A stretch of DNA of 64,000 nucleotides from Marthasterias glacialis. Lineage: Eukaryota; Echinodermata; Asteroidea; Forcipulatida; Asteriidae. Below are positions 19,845 through 32,705 of this stretch, in pieces. The notes under the pieces are model-generated. The model worked only from the letters and a program-made list of their open reading frames with translations, was not told the origin of the DNA and ran no database searches. The position numbers and the translations under genes were made by a program. Each line of letters opens with the position of its first letter. Positions within the stretch are counted from its first letter, which is position 1. The stretch is from positions 13,583,214 through 13,647,213 of the forward strand of contig OU452233.1 in the NCBI GenBank assembly GCA_911728455.2, written 5' to 3'.

Positions 19845-21965
19845 TATTTTTCATGCGATTACCCGTTTTCGGTCGACACCTATACCCGGTCACTCATTTT
19901 GATTCCTGTTTACCGCGAGAGGGCGCTAGATATACAGCGACTAGAAGTTTCATTCACGACCGATGTTCCTTACGATCACCCACGCAAAAAATTGTTGAGA
20001 TTCAAGTTTCCTGTCGTAAGTTACACCCAAAAGTTTATAAAATGTTAAATTTTCAGTATAGATCACTAATACACTTTTTACTCACAATCAAATGTCTCTA
20101 AAAATTATAATCCACGGTCAAACATTCCAAATGAAAGTTTCATCGGTAAGGTCAAGTTCCATTTTCCCCAGGTAGAACGGTAGATCACGTGATTATGTTG
20201 CTAAGTGGGATTGTATGGAGTGCCAACATTGCAGAAACCTTAAGTGTATTTCAAGTGAATATGACTTTTTGTGTTTATACTGCACTCTCTGCTTAATTAC
20301 AATGGGCCCTAATGAAAGCTGCAATGGCTATATAAAGTTCATTTCTCCCCAAATTACTCATATTATTGGTCACTCTGAAATTCAAGATAATAAGATTGAT
20401 AAATATTACTTTTTTGTTTTAAATTAAAAATGTGTTGAGGAAATGGAACAGTCACTTTTATTTTATTCAGTAATATTTTTTTATGAAGAACAACAAAGTT
20501 GTGTGGCCCAACTTTCACTTAATTCCCCTCCCTTCCCCATTCTTTGAACAAATTTTGACAGATAATGCAGTTTCAAAACAAAAAAAACATCAAAAACGTT
20601 CCTATTTATGCCACGAACAGTGCAAAAAATGTGTAAAATAATTGCACAAAATACTTGTAGGGCCTGACATTGTACATAGCTAATGACAATGAATTTATGT
20701 CAGGATCCAGAAAATATGTCATCTTTATTACAATTAATTTTAGGAATTTTATGATTGGTTTTATAGGTTTTTTAATAGCAATGTTATATTTCCTTCTCTT
20801 TATACAGACTGTGATACGCAAAGTAAAAGCCAGCTACAGACTATTTTATTCTCAAGAATGTCTTGATGATGAATACGAGGCTGTTGTTGATCAATCAGAA
20901 AAGCTTAAAAAAATAAAACATCAAAGCTACCAGCTCTGGACCTGCTCCCCTAATGAGTCAGGAAGAGGAACAAACTGCAATGCAAGAACTATTATTATGT
21001 TGACAAAGCAGAAAAGTCACATAACTTGATGAATAAATATAAATGGATTTGTATCAATTTAATTTTTTTTATATAAATTCAGTAAAAACCATTACATTTG
21101 ATTTTAAAACAATTTATGTTAAACACTTCAAAGAAAAATAAAGAAGTAAAAGATAAGAAAAGGTGTCATGCTTTTCTCTTGTGTCATCTTGATTTTTCTC
21201 TTGGGGAGGGAGGGCACTTCAAGAAGTATTCATTTATTATGTTGATGAAGCAGAAAAGCCACAAACTACAGAAAAGAAAAGGATAATTGATGTATATAAT
21301 TATACAAATTTTATATAAGTTCAGCAAAAACAATCACATTTAATTTGAAAATAATCATTAATACCACTTTAAAGTAAAATAAAGAAGAAAAAGAAAAGGA
21401 TAAAATAAAGCAAAAAAATCATGTAAAGAAGAACTTTGTTATTTTAATAACCAATAATCATCTCACTAGCCGCAGAAACAGTCTGGACAATCGTTATTAT
21501 TGGTTTTTTTGTTTTTTTTTGCATTTTGCGTGCCATACTTGTGCGTGAAGTTGACAGAAACTGCCCCTGAATGGACCGACCGGAAACGGGTAACGCGACG
21601 TGTGCACGGCGAATACAGCACCACTGTAAATTTAGGACGATATTTCGGAATTTATGACTGCAACTTCTGGGATTTCAACAGATTATGAATTAAAAGTGTC
21701 TTGTTAAAAGGTGGGTCAGATGGTTTTTAAAAATTTCATTTAGTTTCCGTTTCCGAACGATTTTTACCGTTAAGTGACCGAAAACCGGTCGCTCCAGGAT
21801 AATTAATAGTAGACCCTAGAGACAGCGCCCCAGTTACTGGGTCTAGGCTAGACCCAGTAACTGGGGCGCTGTACTCCTTTTTTGAGATTTTGACATTATC
21901 TGTCGTACTACTAGCGATAATGTCAAAATTTTAAAAAAGGAGTACAGTGCCCCAGTTACTGGGTC
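19845..21965. other. 2.1-kb block between 11-bp direct repeats
   Basis: Bounded by TAGGGCTTTAG at 19834-19844 and 21966-21976. The block is absent from the left-edge junction (1297-1307). Near its ends are inverted 'cgttttcggtc' (about 19863) and 'gaccgaaaac' (about 21777). Position 20167-20175 within it is the empty target site of the large transposon. It repeats, nearly identical, at 40454-54024 once the 11.4-kb insertion is removed. It contains one candidate coding exon. Confidence 0.5.
20808..21004 (+). pseudogene. Candidate terminal coding exon, frameshifted copy
   Basis: A good acceptor (pyrimidine-rich '...ccttctctttatacag') is followed by the same reading frame as 52869-53063, which encodes an acidic 64-residue tail ending QELLLC. 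Here one extra A near 20929 shifts the frame. The upstream exons were not found. The protein is unrecognised. Confidence 0.3.
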
Positions 21966-21968
21966 TAG
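21823..21968. repeat. Three-armed palindrome between units 1 and 2
   Basis: The arm 'cagcgccccagttactgggt' occurs three times, alternating in orientation (21823-21846, 21847-21872 complementary, 21945-21968). Two overlapping hairpins compete. The central 'gagattttgacattatct' is also mirrored. Identical in layout to 53889-54034 and related to 1357-1455. Confidence 0.7.
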
Positions 21969-21983
21969 GGCTTTAGCGTTGCT

Positions 21984-22638
21984 GTTCCGTCCCAACCTGA
22001 CAATCGCCCCAACTATACTGTTGGGACTGGTCCCAACTTGAGTGTTACAGTTGGGGCTCCCCAACTATAGTTGGGATCGCCCGTGCAGCTCTACTTATAC
22101 ACGAAAGCGTAGCTGGAGCCAAAGACGAGGTTTGGAAAAGGCCCTTTAATTTTAAAGCTTTGGTTGATAGTACTAGTAGTATCGGTCTTCTGGGCCACTA
22201 AATCGTCATAATTAATTATGTACACAACATGTGGGTTACAAGTGTCTTTTTTTTAAGAGGGTTCTGACGGCTGACACATAATTATGACAGGTGACGTTTT
22301 CAGTCTCCAAAGTGCGGATTTAATTTCCCTTCTCTTGGAAAATAATAAAATTCGTCTCAAATGTTATCAAGTACTAGAATAAAGTGGTCTTAATAACTTC
22401 ATACTATTATTATTTATTTCTTATTCTTGTCCATATAATTGAAGAAATGAACATTGTCATTAACACTTTTGTGCGGACATATCACATTCTGTGGGGGGGG
22501 GGGGGGGTACTGGCTGCGATGGTACTCTGTATTTACAGCAATCCCAACTAGGCCTATAGTTGGGGTGCCCCAACTGTAACACTCAAGTTGGGACCAGTCC
22601 CAACTATAGTTGGGGCGATTGTCAAGTTGGGACGGAAC
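21984..22638. mobile_element. Fold-back/MITE-like DNA element, unit 2 copy
   Basis: Same termini and about 105-bp inverted repeats as 1315-2253 but without the nested palindrome or the 171-bp MITE. It shows a poly-G run at 22494-22507. Non-coding. Confidence 0.72.
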
Positions 22639-24860
22639 ATTGCCGTTGTCAAGCCCAACAATGTAGACGTGAAAATGGCTTGTTTTTTCATGATCTCTTC
22701 ACTTTGTTATTGATCAAAGTGCCTCTTCCTTTCTGTATACATTCTGTCAACCTTTCTGGACAGGTAAGGATATAATTTGACCTAAATTAAGGGAGATTAA
22801 AAAAAAAAAGTGGCAGCCGGATACGGCAGTAGAGAGGGCTAGGCTACTACGTAGTACTACTGTAGCATGTGTAGCTACTAGTACTAGTACTACTAGACAA
22901 CCGATAAAGTTAAAATCTCAGCAACAAACAACTAAGAAAAAGGAGTACAGCGCCCCAGTTACTGCACTGGGTCTAACCATAGACATATAACACACATGGT
23001 CTAACCATAGAGCAAGGACAGAGAACCTGTGATTAATTAAGATCAATGCTGGTCAAAGATTAGAGCGCCGACTTTATAGGGGCTCTTTATTTATCTTTGA
23101 TGGTGATACCAGCTAGCTAGGGCCTAAAGTCTAAGAGTAATGTAGTAATTAATAGTATTATCTAGGTACGCAATGCTCTCTGATCTGATGAGTGATGATG
23201 ACGATTGACGCTGTACATACTGTGTAGTGTAAAGATACATGCTGTCTGTTGAGCAGCAGTGTAGGGTGTAGCTGTCGCTGAACCACCAATCATACTCAAG
23301 TCATAGGCTGGCTGGCGCCAAGCTCTGGGGTACTCTGCATATTAGCAATCGCAAGGTCAGGAAGTCAAATAGGTCTCATAGTCCTAGTCCTATTGAGCTT
23401 CCAAACCTACTTAGTGTACAGTGTCTTTTTCAGGCAGGACGTTGGACAAGGCCTGCGATTGAAACAGCTAACAAAGTAAGAATAACACTATTGAAACGGT
23501 TAATAATGGCTTCTAGTTCAACAAAAAAAGTGATAACAGATTTTTCATGTGGTTTTTGACTCTGTACTCCTAGAACTATGAGGTTCTAGGGGTATTGACT
23601 CTGTTTTGTGAGTCTGTTTAGTTGTCTATTTCTTCCTCCAACATGCGTCCATGGTCTAACCTTATGGAAAGATAGGCATAGTAGTAGTACTTTTTAGTAG
23701 GCCTATTGGCATTAGTTAGTTGTGATAATCGTAACCCGACGGTCAGGAGGATGGAGGGTTACGATTATCACATGTATAAGCATGATTAGTGGGCTTTCTG
23801 TTTTAGCTTTTGTGGAGGCCATGGGAATGAAAGTTTTAGATTTGCGTCCACTGCCTCCTGCATGCTCTCAAATGTACCACCCCAAAATTTCATTATTTTC
23901 TAAACTTCTACAGCACACATTTTCAAGTTTTCAGGTAACGGGGTATATGTACATAGTTTATGTAGGCCTATCCCCATCATGCAGTTGTCGCTGGCCGATG
24001 GAGCGGATCTCCACACACAAATTAACAACATGACGTCCGATCTATTGCTCTGATTAAGCATCCACTTAGTCTTGTGTTTTGTGTAGGCAAGTAGTTTATT
24101 GTTTGCCGTTATTCCTCTCTGATGCTTGTGTGTTGTGCCACGCCATCTGATCATAGTGTAAACGGCTTACGACTATCAGGTTCCATTTCAAAAACTAAAC
24201 TTTATATTTTCATGTCATGACAATTGACACACCAATTTATTTTACTCAAACCACATAGCGGAAACCATGACATTGTCATACAAATTCTCAATCAATTAGC
24301 GTATTTTGTTGATATCCTCCAGTGTTTGGTTTTGGACAATCATGATAAGGCTATCTTTGACGTGAAAAAAAGCCCAGAAACCTGAAACCCCTAGGCAACA
24401 AACACTTACATGTATGTCTAGTTATTATTCATTATCTCGAAAAATTGTTTGGTTTTGGACAATCATGATGATAAGGCTATCTTTGACGTGAAAAAAAGCC
24501 CAGAAACCTGAAACCCCTAGGCAACAAACACTTATGTCTAGTTATTATTCATTATCTCGAAAAATTGTTTGGTTTTGGACAATCATGATGATAAGGCTAT
24601 CTTTGACGTGGAAAAAAGCCCAGAAACCTGAAACCCCTAGGCAATAAACACTTATGTCTAGTTATTATTCATTATCTCAAAAAAAAATGATCTCTTAACT
24701 TGCAACAGGCTGGTTGTCAGATGTGTTGATTGAAAACTAAGGATAGGAATGGAGTTTCCCAAAACCATGGAGGCAGCAAAAACCAATCAGTGTTACCTTT
24801 AAGCTGTAAACAAATGTTTTTTGTGTTTGAAGTAACAATGAATTTGCCTAATTGCTACAG
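22639..24860 (+). promoter_or_regulatory. 5' flanking region of TMLHE-B
   Basis: Counterpart of 2254-4407. Conserved splice-like signals: donor after 22763, 42-nt exon 23434-23475, acceptor ending 24860. No coding ORF. It is more similar to unit 3 than to unit 1, sharing for example the collapsed hairpin at 23564-23594. Confidence 0.3.
24324..24685 (+). repeat. 120-bp tandem repeat, three units
   Basis: Units start at 24324, 24447 and 24567. One repeat more than in units 1 and 3, showing slippage or unequal exchange. Confidence 0.85.
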
Positions 24861-24896
24861 GTTGACTTTACAAATTGATCCAAGTGTTACTGAAAG

Positions 24897-27800
24897 ATGT
24901 CGGCATCTCAGATTTTAAACACTGCCGATGCTGTTCAACAAGATCGAAGAGTGAAAATAACCTATGGAGAATTCCATTGGGATCTCAGCAATGTTTGGCT
25001 TAGAGATCATTGCAGGTAAAGTCTTAGTTGCGATGATCATATCTTCTGGTCAGGACTTGCGAAGGGTAACCTCTTGTAACCTTTTTGTTACGTAACGATT
25101 CCAAGCTAGCGCGCTTAGTGTAAACAAAAATCCCCTTAACATTGAATTTATGTTGTTATTATTGTCATAAGTATTATTACATCTTTCTGTTAATGAAACC
25201 AAGGGACCCTCAAAAGTGACCGGCACTGTGACCAGAGGCCTGTAGTACTTGTATATAGCCTACCTCTGTAAAGAATACAATTAAGAAATGATCAGTTTTT
25301 GACATGGGAGGATGTGCCCACATAGGAAAAACACATGGAATCAGGTAGGCACTAAAAACCCAATCCGCATGCAAGGCTCCTGTCTAGATTCAAACCGTTG
25401 TCATTCACCTCTATGACATTCAGGCTGGTTCAGTGCTTTTGTCTTCCCTGCCTGTCGCTGTACATGCTGTGTGACAAAACCACTCAGCCAGCCTGAATGC
25501 CCTTACTATTATTGGTTTATAATAATGCTTTGAAATTGAAGGCACTATACAGGATTGGTCAAGCTGATACTGATAGTGCAGTGTTCTTACTTTGTCCGAT
25601 TCAATATATACGTGAACAAACAAACCCATCAAACTGAGGGCGATTTACAGGCAACCAGTTCCAGGCAATCTCCGTAGAAGAAAAGGACTTACGTGTACAT
25701 TTCAATTTTCACATATTTTTCATGAGATAGCAGCAGACTCTGTTGGAAAAAATACTCCTGTGCTACCAATGTTACTTTTGCATAGTTGTGCAGTTGGTTG
25801 ACTCAAAGTTGCCTGTAAAAGTTGCTTTGTTTGACAAGGCCCTCAGATTTGACAGAAGTCTGACCGTTACAATAATGTAAAAATGTAAACAGACTGTCAC
25901 CATTTGGAATAACAAATTGCATTATATGCATAAGCGGCGTGGTGTGCAGTTTAAAGAGCGCAGGTGCATGAGCGTAACCAATTCTGGTGTAGTTGTTAGG
26001 CAGTGAGTTGCTGCTGTACGAATGACTTACAAGATCTGTTTTCTGTTTAATAGGCCTCTTGCTTAGTGCTTTCCAAGTTCTGTTGGGAAAAAAGAACCCC
26101 TTGCATTAGATGTGATCCCAAGTCCTGCCTTAATCTAAAACAGATGTTTGACCAGTTGGGCTACCTCATATTTCCTAATAGCAGCGAGTGCAACAACACC
26201 TTCTTTTTCTTGATTCTCTCTAAGGTGTGCGGAGTGTTATGACTCGGGGACGACCCAACGATTGGTTGATACGTTCAGTATTTCATTGGACATCAAACCT
26301 CAGCAGCTGACATGTCAAAAGGATGGGCTGAGTCTGATATGTAGGTCACTTATAAGCCGGCATGATGATATTCTTAATTTAATCTGATTTCCGATTTTTG
26401 ACCCTCATAAAATCAGCAAGTTTTGTATGAAATAATCTGAAAATTCAAAAAGCCTATACCGTTTAATGTAGGTCAGCCCTTGCTCTCAAGAAAGTTTGCT
26501 AACGTTTTTCTGCCAAGGACCAAATGACACAATGGGTCACAGGGCATTCACCTTCATGTTGCAGCCATCTTTGTCTTATCCCCAATGTTCATTAACAGTT
26601 TGTGATACTGATGTTTGTTGACGCTAGTTTTTCTTCCAGGCTCAGTTTGGCTTCATTTATTTGATCAGGGAAAGGCGAAATGGCTGCACCATAAAGGTCT
26701 AACAAAAGACAGAATATCAAATAGTACATGTAGTCTGTATTGACAACTGTAATAAGCAGGCATGCAACTTTTCCTCGGATCAGCTGATTGCCTCGTTATT
26801 CACTTCACACACATGCCATTGAGAATTGAAAAACACTTTACAAAGTCTCGTAAAGATTGGAATTTCCTCATTTTGTTAAGTCCAAGTTGCGTGCCTGAAT
26901 AAGGCAACAAGTATAGTACATGGACCCCGATTTTACAAGTTTGGCCGAAGCACACTGAATTGTAATAAGGTCCTTGGAGTTTTTGTTTATCGCATGTCCT
27001 TATCCACAACGTGTGATGCCATCAATTATCAGAGGCCCATTTTAGTAGTTAGATTTTATGCATTTAAGCTTAAAGAACTCTGGACTTAATTGAGATTCAG
27101 AGTCTGAGGGTCCTACTAAAATTGTGAATTTATATGCACTGCTTAGAAGAAAAAAAATCAGGTTTTCTAAGATGTGGCTTGCAGAAGAATTTTATGGTAT
27201 TTCGTGATGGAAAACTTTTTTTCTCTTTTGTTCATTTTTGCTTTTCCAGGGCCTGATGGTCACCTGACCAATCTTCCATGGCAGTGGTTGATAGAATGTG
27301 CACCCGGCGGACAGCAAGCGACCAGTGGGACGACGCCACGTCGCGTATTGTGGGATGGCGAGAAGATGACAAGCATGCTCCCTCCCGACATTCCATACAA
27401 GGAGTTTATCGAGACAGAGGCGGGATTGAAGGAAGCCGTGGAGAGATTCTACAAGTTTGGACTGGTGTTCTTCGATGGGAACCAGCTGAACACTGACGAT
27501 GTTCAGGTTTGGAGAAGCTCTTGCGTGTACATGTATCTATTGCTAAAATTTTCTGAGCTAATTTATTAAGCAAGATTGCCTGCTTGACAACTTCATGAAA
27601 CTAGCATGCAGTGTACCCGTGTGACAGATCTGAAAGTAAGTGTGAAGTTTGTTGAACAGATGTGAAAGTGGGAGAAATTTGAACAGTTTGAAACAGTCGA
27701 TGCTGGTAATAACTGGTTGCAAAAAGAGTCAATTATTGCAAACTAGGACTGAGGGAAATGTTTGGGGACATCCATTTGAGTTGCTCTTTACTTCTGTAGT

Positions 27801-30800
27801 GCTCCTGATCATTGCCTTGGTGCTCCTTGAAATTTAGGTTTCACTCATAGTGGTATCCTCTATACCAAGAACAAAATGCCTTACCCTTTAATATTACAAC
27901 AATGAAGTTTCATGCCTGAAGTAGGCCCCAGTTTCGGCAATCGGAGTGTAAATCTTGAAGCTGCAAAGCCATCTAGAAATTACCGTTTACGGTAACACCA
28001 TTTAGTAATCTCTCAGTGGAGTTGCAAAAGTTATGAAAACAACCCAATGGTTCTGGAAAGAACCCAAAAGTTCTGGGAAGAGCACAAAGGTTCTGGAAAG
28101 AACCCAATGATTCTGGAAAGAACCCAAGGGTTCTGGAAAGAACCCAAAGGTTCTGGAAAGAGCCCAAGGCTCTGGAAAAAACCCAAAGGTTCTGGAAAGA
28201 ACCCAAAAGTTCTGGAAAGAACCCAAAGGTTCTGGAAAGAACCCAAGGCTCTGGAAAGAACCCAAAGGTTCTGGAAAGACCCCAAGGCTCTGGAAAGAAC
28301 CCAAAGGTTCTGGAAAGAACCCAAAGGTTCTGGAAAGAACCCAAAAGTTCTGGAAAGAACCCAAAGGTTCTGGAAAGAACCCAAGGCTCTGGGAAGAACC
28401 CAAAGGTTCTGGAAAGACCCCAAGGCTCTGGAAAGAACCCAAAGGTTCTGGAAAGAACCCAAAGGTTCTGGAAAGAACCCAAAGGTTCTGGAAAAAACCC
28501 AAGGCTCTGGAAAGAACCCGTTGTTCAACAACTTGATGATAATTCAATTAGTATTCTATGACATTAGTTTCTATTTTGATCACACATTGTATGTTTCGAA
28601 ACAGACCACTAAGCCATGATCTTCATAGGTTCTTTTTTATCTGCAGAAAGCTGCAAATCGGCTCTCCCGACTACAAGAGACTTTCTATGGTGGTGTTTGT
28701 GTAGTGACAGCTGATAACGAGATAGCTGATTTGGCATACTCCAGTGTTAAACTGAATTGTCACACGGATACAACTTACTTTACCCAGCCTGCAGGGTATG
28801 TCCATGAGTGGAAAAACAATTGAAATTGACAAGCAGGGTATACTGTTCCAAACGTCGAGACCACACTGGCTCTTTTCAGAACCACCACTCCTCCCAAAAG
28901 AGATTTATACATGGGTGTACCCGCAAGTTTACTAGTTTACTAGTTATAGTTTCCTATTATCTTTCACACCATGCAAAGCTTCAAACATTACCTACGGTTG
29001 AAATAAAGTTTAAGTCAAAATTTGAAAGGCTTGTAGAATAAAAAAGTTCCTTTTTGCTTCTTTCTACTCAAATAGAATTGGTTTGTTTTACTAGTTTTTT
29101 GCCAATTACAGGATTTGAACTGGCTTCGTGTCACCACGCATGCTTGTTGGTCGAGACATCTGCTCTAGAATAGTGGGGGAGTCGTGGGTTCGAATCCTAC
29201 TTAAGTAGTTTGTTTATGCCTGATGTCTTTTTTCCGCAGGATTTGGGGAAAGCAAGGAGTATGCAGTGTTTGTCACACATCAGTATTGGGTAAACACCCA
29301 TCCCCAAAAAGAAGTTTTATTGCAATACCCTTGCAGCCAAATTCATAAAGCAACTGCATCACATGTCCCCAGAGCTCAGATGTCCCAACAGCCCCTAAAA
29401 CGTTGTGGTTGTTACTATTGTTATTTGTTATTTACAGAGCCATGTTGTTTACATGCTTCAAGCACGATGGTCTTGGAGGTGAGAATCCTTTGGTGGACGG
29501 CTTCCATGCTGCAGCCAAGCTGAAGGAAACCCATCCAGAACACTACCAAGCCCTAAGCACCATACCACTGTCTGCACACTACAAGGACAAAGAACGACAC
29601 CTGGAAATGCATTTCACAACGTTCACCCATGACCCTGTGACAGGGCAGCTGATGATGATCAGGTAAAAGGTGGTGAATTCAAAGTAGAACGTGGGATTTA
29701 TAATCATCGCCAGGGAAACCAAAATCAGACATGATATTCCTCTTACTTTAATCTGATTTTTGACCACAAAAAATGTTATTAAATAGCCTGAAAAGTCTAT
29801 TGCAGCGTAGACGCCTTAACTCAAACTCAAACAACGAACTAAGTTTTGATGGCTTTACTTTCTAGCCAAGAAAATGCTAATTTAATGCATACAAGAAACT
29901 ACAAATAAGGGAATAAAAGAGTGGTGACCGAGGTCTTCAACGGCCGTTTAATACCAGCAGGGTCGTGGCCGTGTGATCCAAAGACGAGGTCCTTTATCAC
30001 ACGGCCACGACCCTGAACAGTTTTAAACGGCCGTTTAAGACCAAGTCACCACTCTTTTATTCCCATTCATAAATGCCCTTTTGGTTAAAGGGTTAAAAAG
30101 CGTAATCTAGACAAATCCGTGAAACTTGTATGTTTTTTTTGAATAAGTTATTTTTCAATCCTCGCCACATCCTCAGGCTCCATTTCACGAAGGGTCAACA
30201 CTCATACGGTTGCGCATACGTGCGTGCATTGTCAGACTTTACATAGAGTACCTCTATGTATTGATTGCGCTGCGTGTAAATTAGCACTGCGTAAGCTAGT
30301 GCGCCAACCTGTGTATGGCTATAATGAGCGCAGAACGCGCCTTCACAGCTGCAGCTGTGTCTTTATCATCCGTTTAAAACCGGTCTTAAACAGTCATGTG
30401 ACCACCTTTCAACCAATAGGAATGCCCAAATTTTCCCAAACTGACTGAATGCTTAAAGTACAGGTGGAGACCTAGGCCCTTATGAACAAAGTAAAATAAC
30501 TGCAGGGAAGATTAAAATGAATGCAGAAATGACTGGAAAAATGAACTAGGAAACCCTATTTGCAAAATCCCTATTGTGGCTGGTACAGACAAAAAGTTGG
30601 GGAAATAAATAGATACTTTATAAGAAAGACTCTACAATTTTATCCAAAGCAAAAATAAATAACTTACTTTGGTTTTGCGCTAGCATGCAGTGCACCTACA
30701 AAAACTACACTCATCAACCCAATGTGCTGAGCCTTCAGCCCTCCGCACACATGATGTTACTAGTCCACATCTCCCATAGGGAGGGGAGCTGAACACTGGA

Positions 30801-32659
30801 CCAAACTACTTGTGAAAAGGGGGTAATTTCACTACACTATTAAATGGCCTATACACTGTGTACATGATGGTCAACCTTTGTACAGACTAATCTGAGCAGC
30901 TCGTTCATAGTGGTTTACACCACCGCCGCTATGGCCTCCGCATGCGCGCACGCGTCAGCTGCGTATATGTACCAATCAGCATGTAGGATTCATAGTGTGT
31001 ATGTGTTGACGTGCACATGCAGCGGCCGTAGCTGCGATGGTGTAAACGCTCATGAATGAGCTGCTTGGATTAGTCTAGAGGTACTCAGTAGTTCCTATTT
31101 TTTCTAAGGGCCAAATATGCCTGCAAATTGATATGCAGTTCTTGTACAGCGCTTTATCACACCCAAAGGCATCTCAAAGCACTCATTATTTTTTCTGCAA
31201 GGTATGTAGAGCTATGTTCGAAATATAAGACCCATTTATTTACAAAGCACTATGTAGGTAACAGTTTACAAGGTGCTGTTACGCAATCTGCAGCCAACCA
31301 TGCCAGAAAACAAAGGGGGAAAACCCCATCTTTTAAAGGCAAGTGTACTGGATGATTTACATGTCGCATGGGACCTACGGCTTTACGTTCCATCGACCGA
31401 TGAAGCAATAATGGTTAAGTGTCTTGCTTAAAACGTTGGCACCGGCTGACGTGTTCATGAAAATATGTTTTCGAGCCAGCAAACGCTTAAACGCAATTGT
31501 GTAAAATCAGAATTCCGCAGGACCAAAGATCGCCCAGACATTTCACTGCTGAGCTTACACAGAACATTCACAAGTCATCTAATGCTCTGTGCACCTGCAT
31601 AAAGAGAAAACATCTTGAATATTTCACTGATTTTTGGCTGTTGTGCGGTGGTTTTTGTGTAATCCCCGATTCCAGACCTTTTTGTCCTTTTGTTCCAAGA
31701 AGAGGATTACAAGACATAGAGAAGCTTCCACCATTGTTCATTCATTGTACTTTGGCTCAAAGGAGGTAAGTCAGAGTGAACCAGGAATCTAGCGATAGTT
31801 CCAGGATAAGTACCAATCCTATGCCGTAGCTCACGACTGAGATTTTGCAATTTACTGTGCACGATTTTGATATTTTCTCCTTAGAGAAAACAAAACTCAC
31901 AGTGCAATAAAGAAAAATCTTTGTTCTCTTGGCTTTGTCAAGTCAAGGTTTCTTCTGTGCCAGTGGTGCTCTAAAAGAAAAATGATTCTGGCAGTTCCCA
32001 GAAAATAATCCCGTCAGGCTGGACGGGAAAAAATGGAAGAATCCCGGTGGCAACTGATTAAGGGCACAAGTGTCAAGAGCTGGACTCAACCCATACTTTG
32101 CTGATCAGAAACACCAGAGCTTGAGCTTAACAGAGCGTTCTATTGGAACATTAAAAATACCAACACATGATATTCTTTGTTTAGTAATGTTCCCTTAGTA
32201 TGGCACAGTGTCCTGTCCGAGCAGAAAGTTCTGGTGGTCCATTTGATTGCGGGCATAAATACCTACAAGAATTTTCCTTCACGCCAAGAATGTGCCTGAC
32301 TTATGAGACGCCCCCCTTATCAATCCCTTTGCCGAGTTAATTTCGACAGCCAGTTTTTATGTCTTCGTCCCGACTCTCGCTGCAGGTACAACAATTCGGA
32401 CAGGGCTCCTCTGTCACACCTCTCGTCGGAGGACATTGACCGGTTCTACGCAGCGCACCAGGCATTTGCTGCAATCCTCCAGAGTCCAGCCAGTGAGTTT
32501 GTGGTCAAGCTCAACCCTGGGAGACTGATGCTGATTGATAACTGGCGGGTGCTACATGGCCGGTTTGGCTTCACTGGACATCGCATAATGACCTCTTGCT
32601 ACGTACAGCGCGACGAGATAGACAGTAAAATCAGGACCATTCTAGGGGTCAACTGTTAA
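24897..32659 (+). CDS. TMLHE: Trimethyllysine dioxygenase-like 2-oxoglutarate oxygenase, copy B
   Basis: Coding exons 24897-25015, 26225-26340, 27250-27506, 28647-28795, 29438-29662 and 32386-32659. Exon lengths are identical to copy A (119, 116, 257, 149, 225, 274 nt) and all splice sites are intact, predicting 379 residues. The zinc ligands C39, C41, C44 and H83, iron ligands H203, D205 and H346, and R355 are all retained. Only scattered substitutions separate it from copy A, for example S4 for F4, N8 for K8, E25 for K25 and G for S after 'ECAP' in exon 3. It therefore looks functional and very recently duplicated, or converted. Intron 5 lacks about 295 bp present in the other two copies (junction near 30763). 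As in copy A, no mitochondrial targeting peptide is encoded on this model. Confidence 0.87.
28043..28519 (+). repeat. 20-bp minisatellite in TMLHE-B intron 3
   Basis: Same length and apparently the same order of unit variants as 7591-8067. Fast-evolving arrays seldom stay identical, so this implies very recent duplication, conversion or a repeated assembly of one locus. Confidence 0.92.
29142..29209 (+). repeat. tRNA-like sequence, unit 2
   Basis: Counterpart of 8690-8757, with box B at 29187-29197 and the box A-like word at 29148. Confidence 0.4.
29909..30064. mobile_element. Long-hairpin MITE, GGGAATAAAAG family, unit 2
   Basis: Counterpart of 9457-9612, with a few compensating and non-compensating arm differences. 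Confidence 0.75.
30885..31075. mobile_element. MITE with GACTAATC ends, unit 2
   Basis: Counterpart of 10753-10945 with the same terminal inverted repeats. Confidence 0.65.
31432..32057. mobile_element. TTAA-flanked DNA element, unit 2
   Basis: TTAA at 31428-31431 and 32058-32061. Counterpart of 11302-11928. The surrounding interspersed repeat occupies about 31210-31427 and 32062-32130. Confidence 0.7.
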
Positions 32660-32699
32660 AACATTGCAGCCCGATAAAAAAAAAACAGCTTAGCAAAAA

Positions 32700-32705
32700 A
32701 ATAAA
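32700..32705 (+). terminator. Candidate polyadenylation signal of TMLHE-B
   Basis: AATAAA 41 nt past the stop, in an A-rich context. The following 32706-33719 shows no gene. About 90 bp near 33280-33370 are absent from unit 1. Confidence 0.35.
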
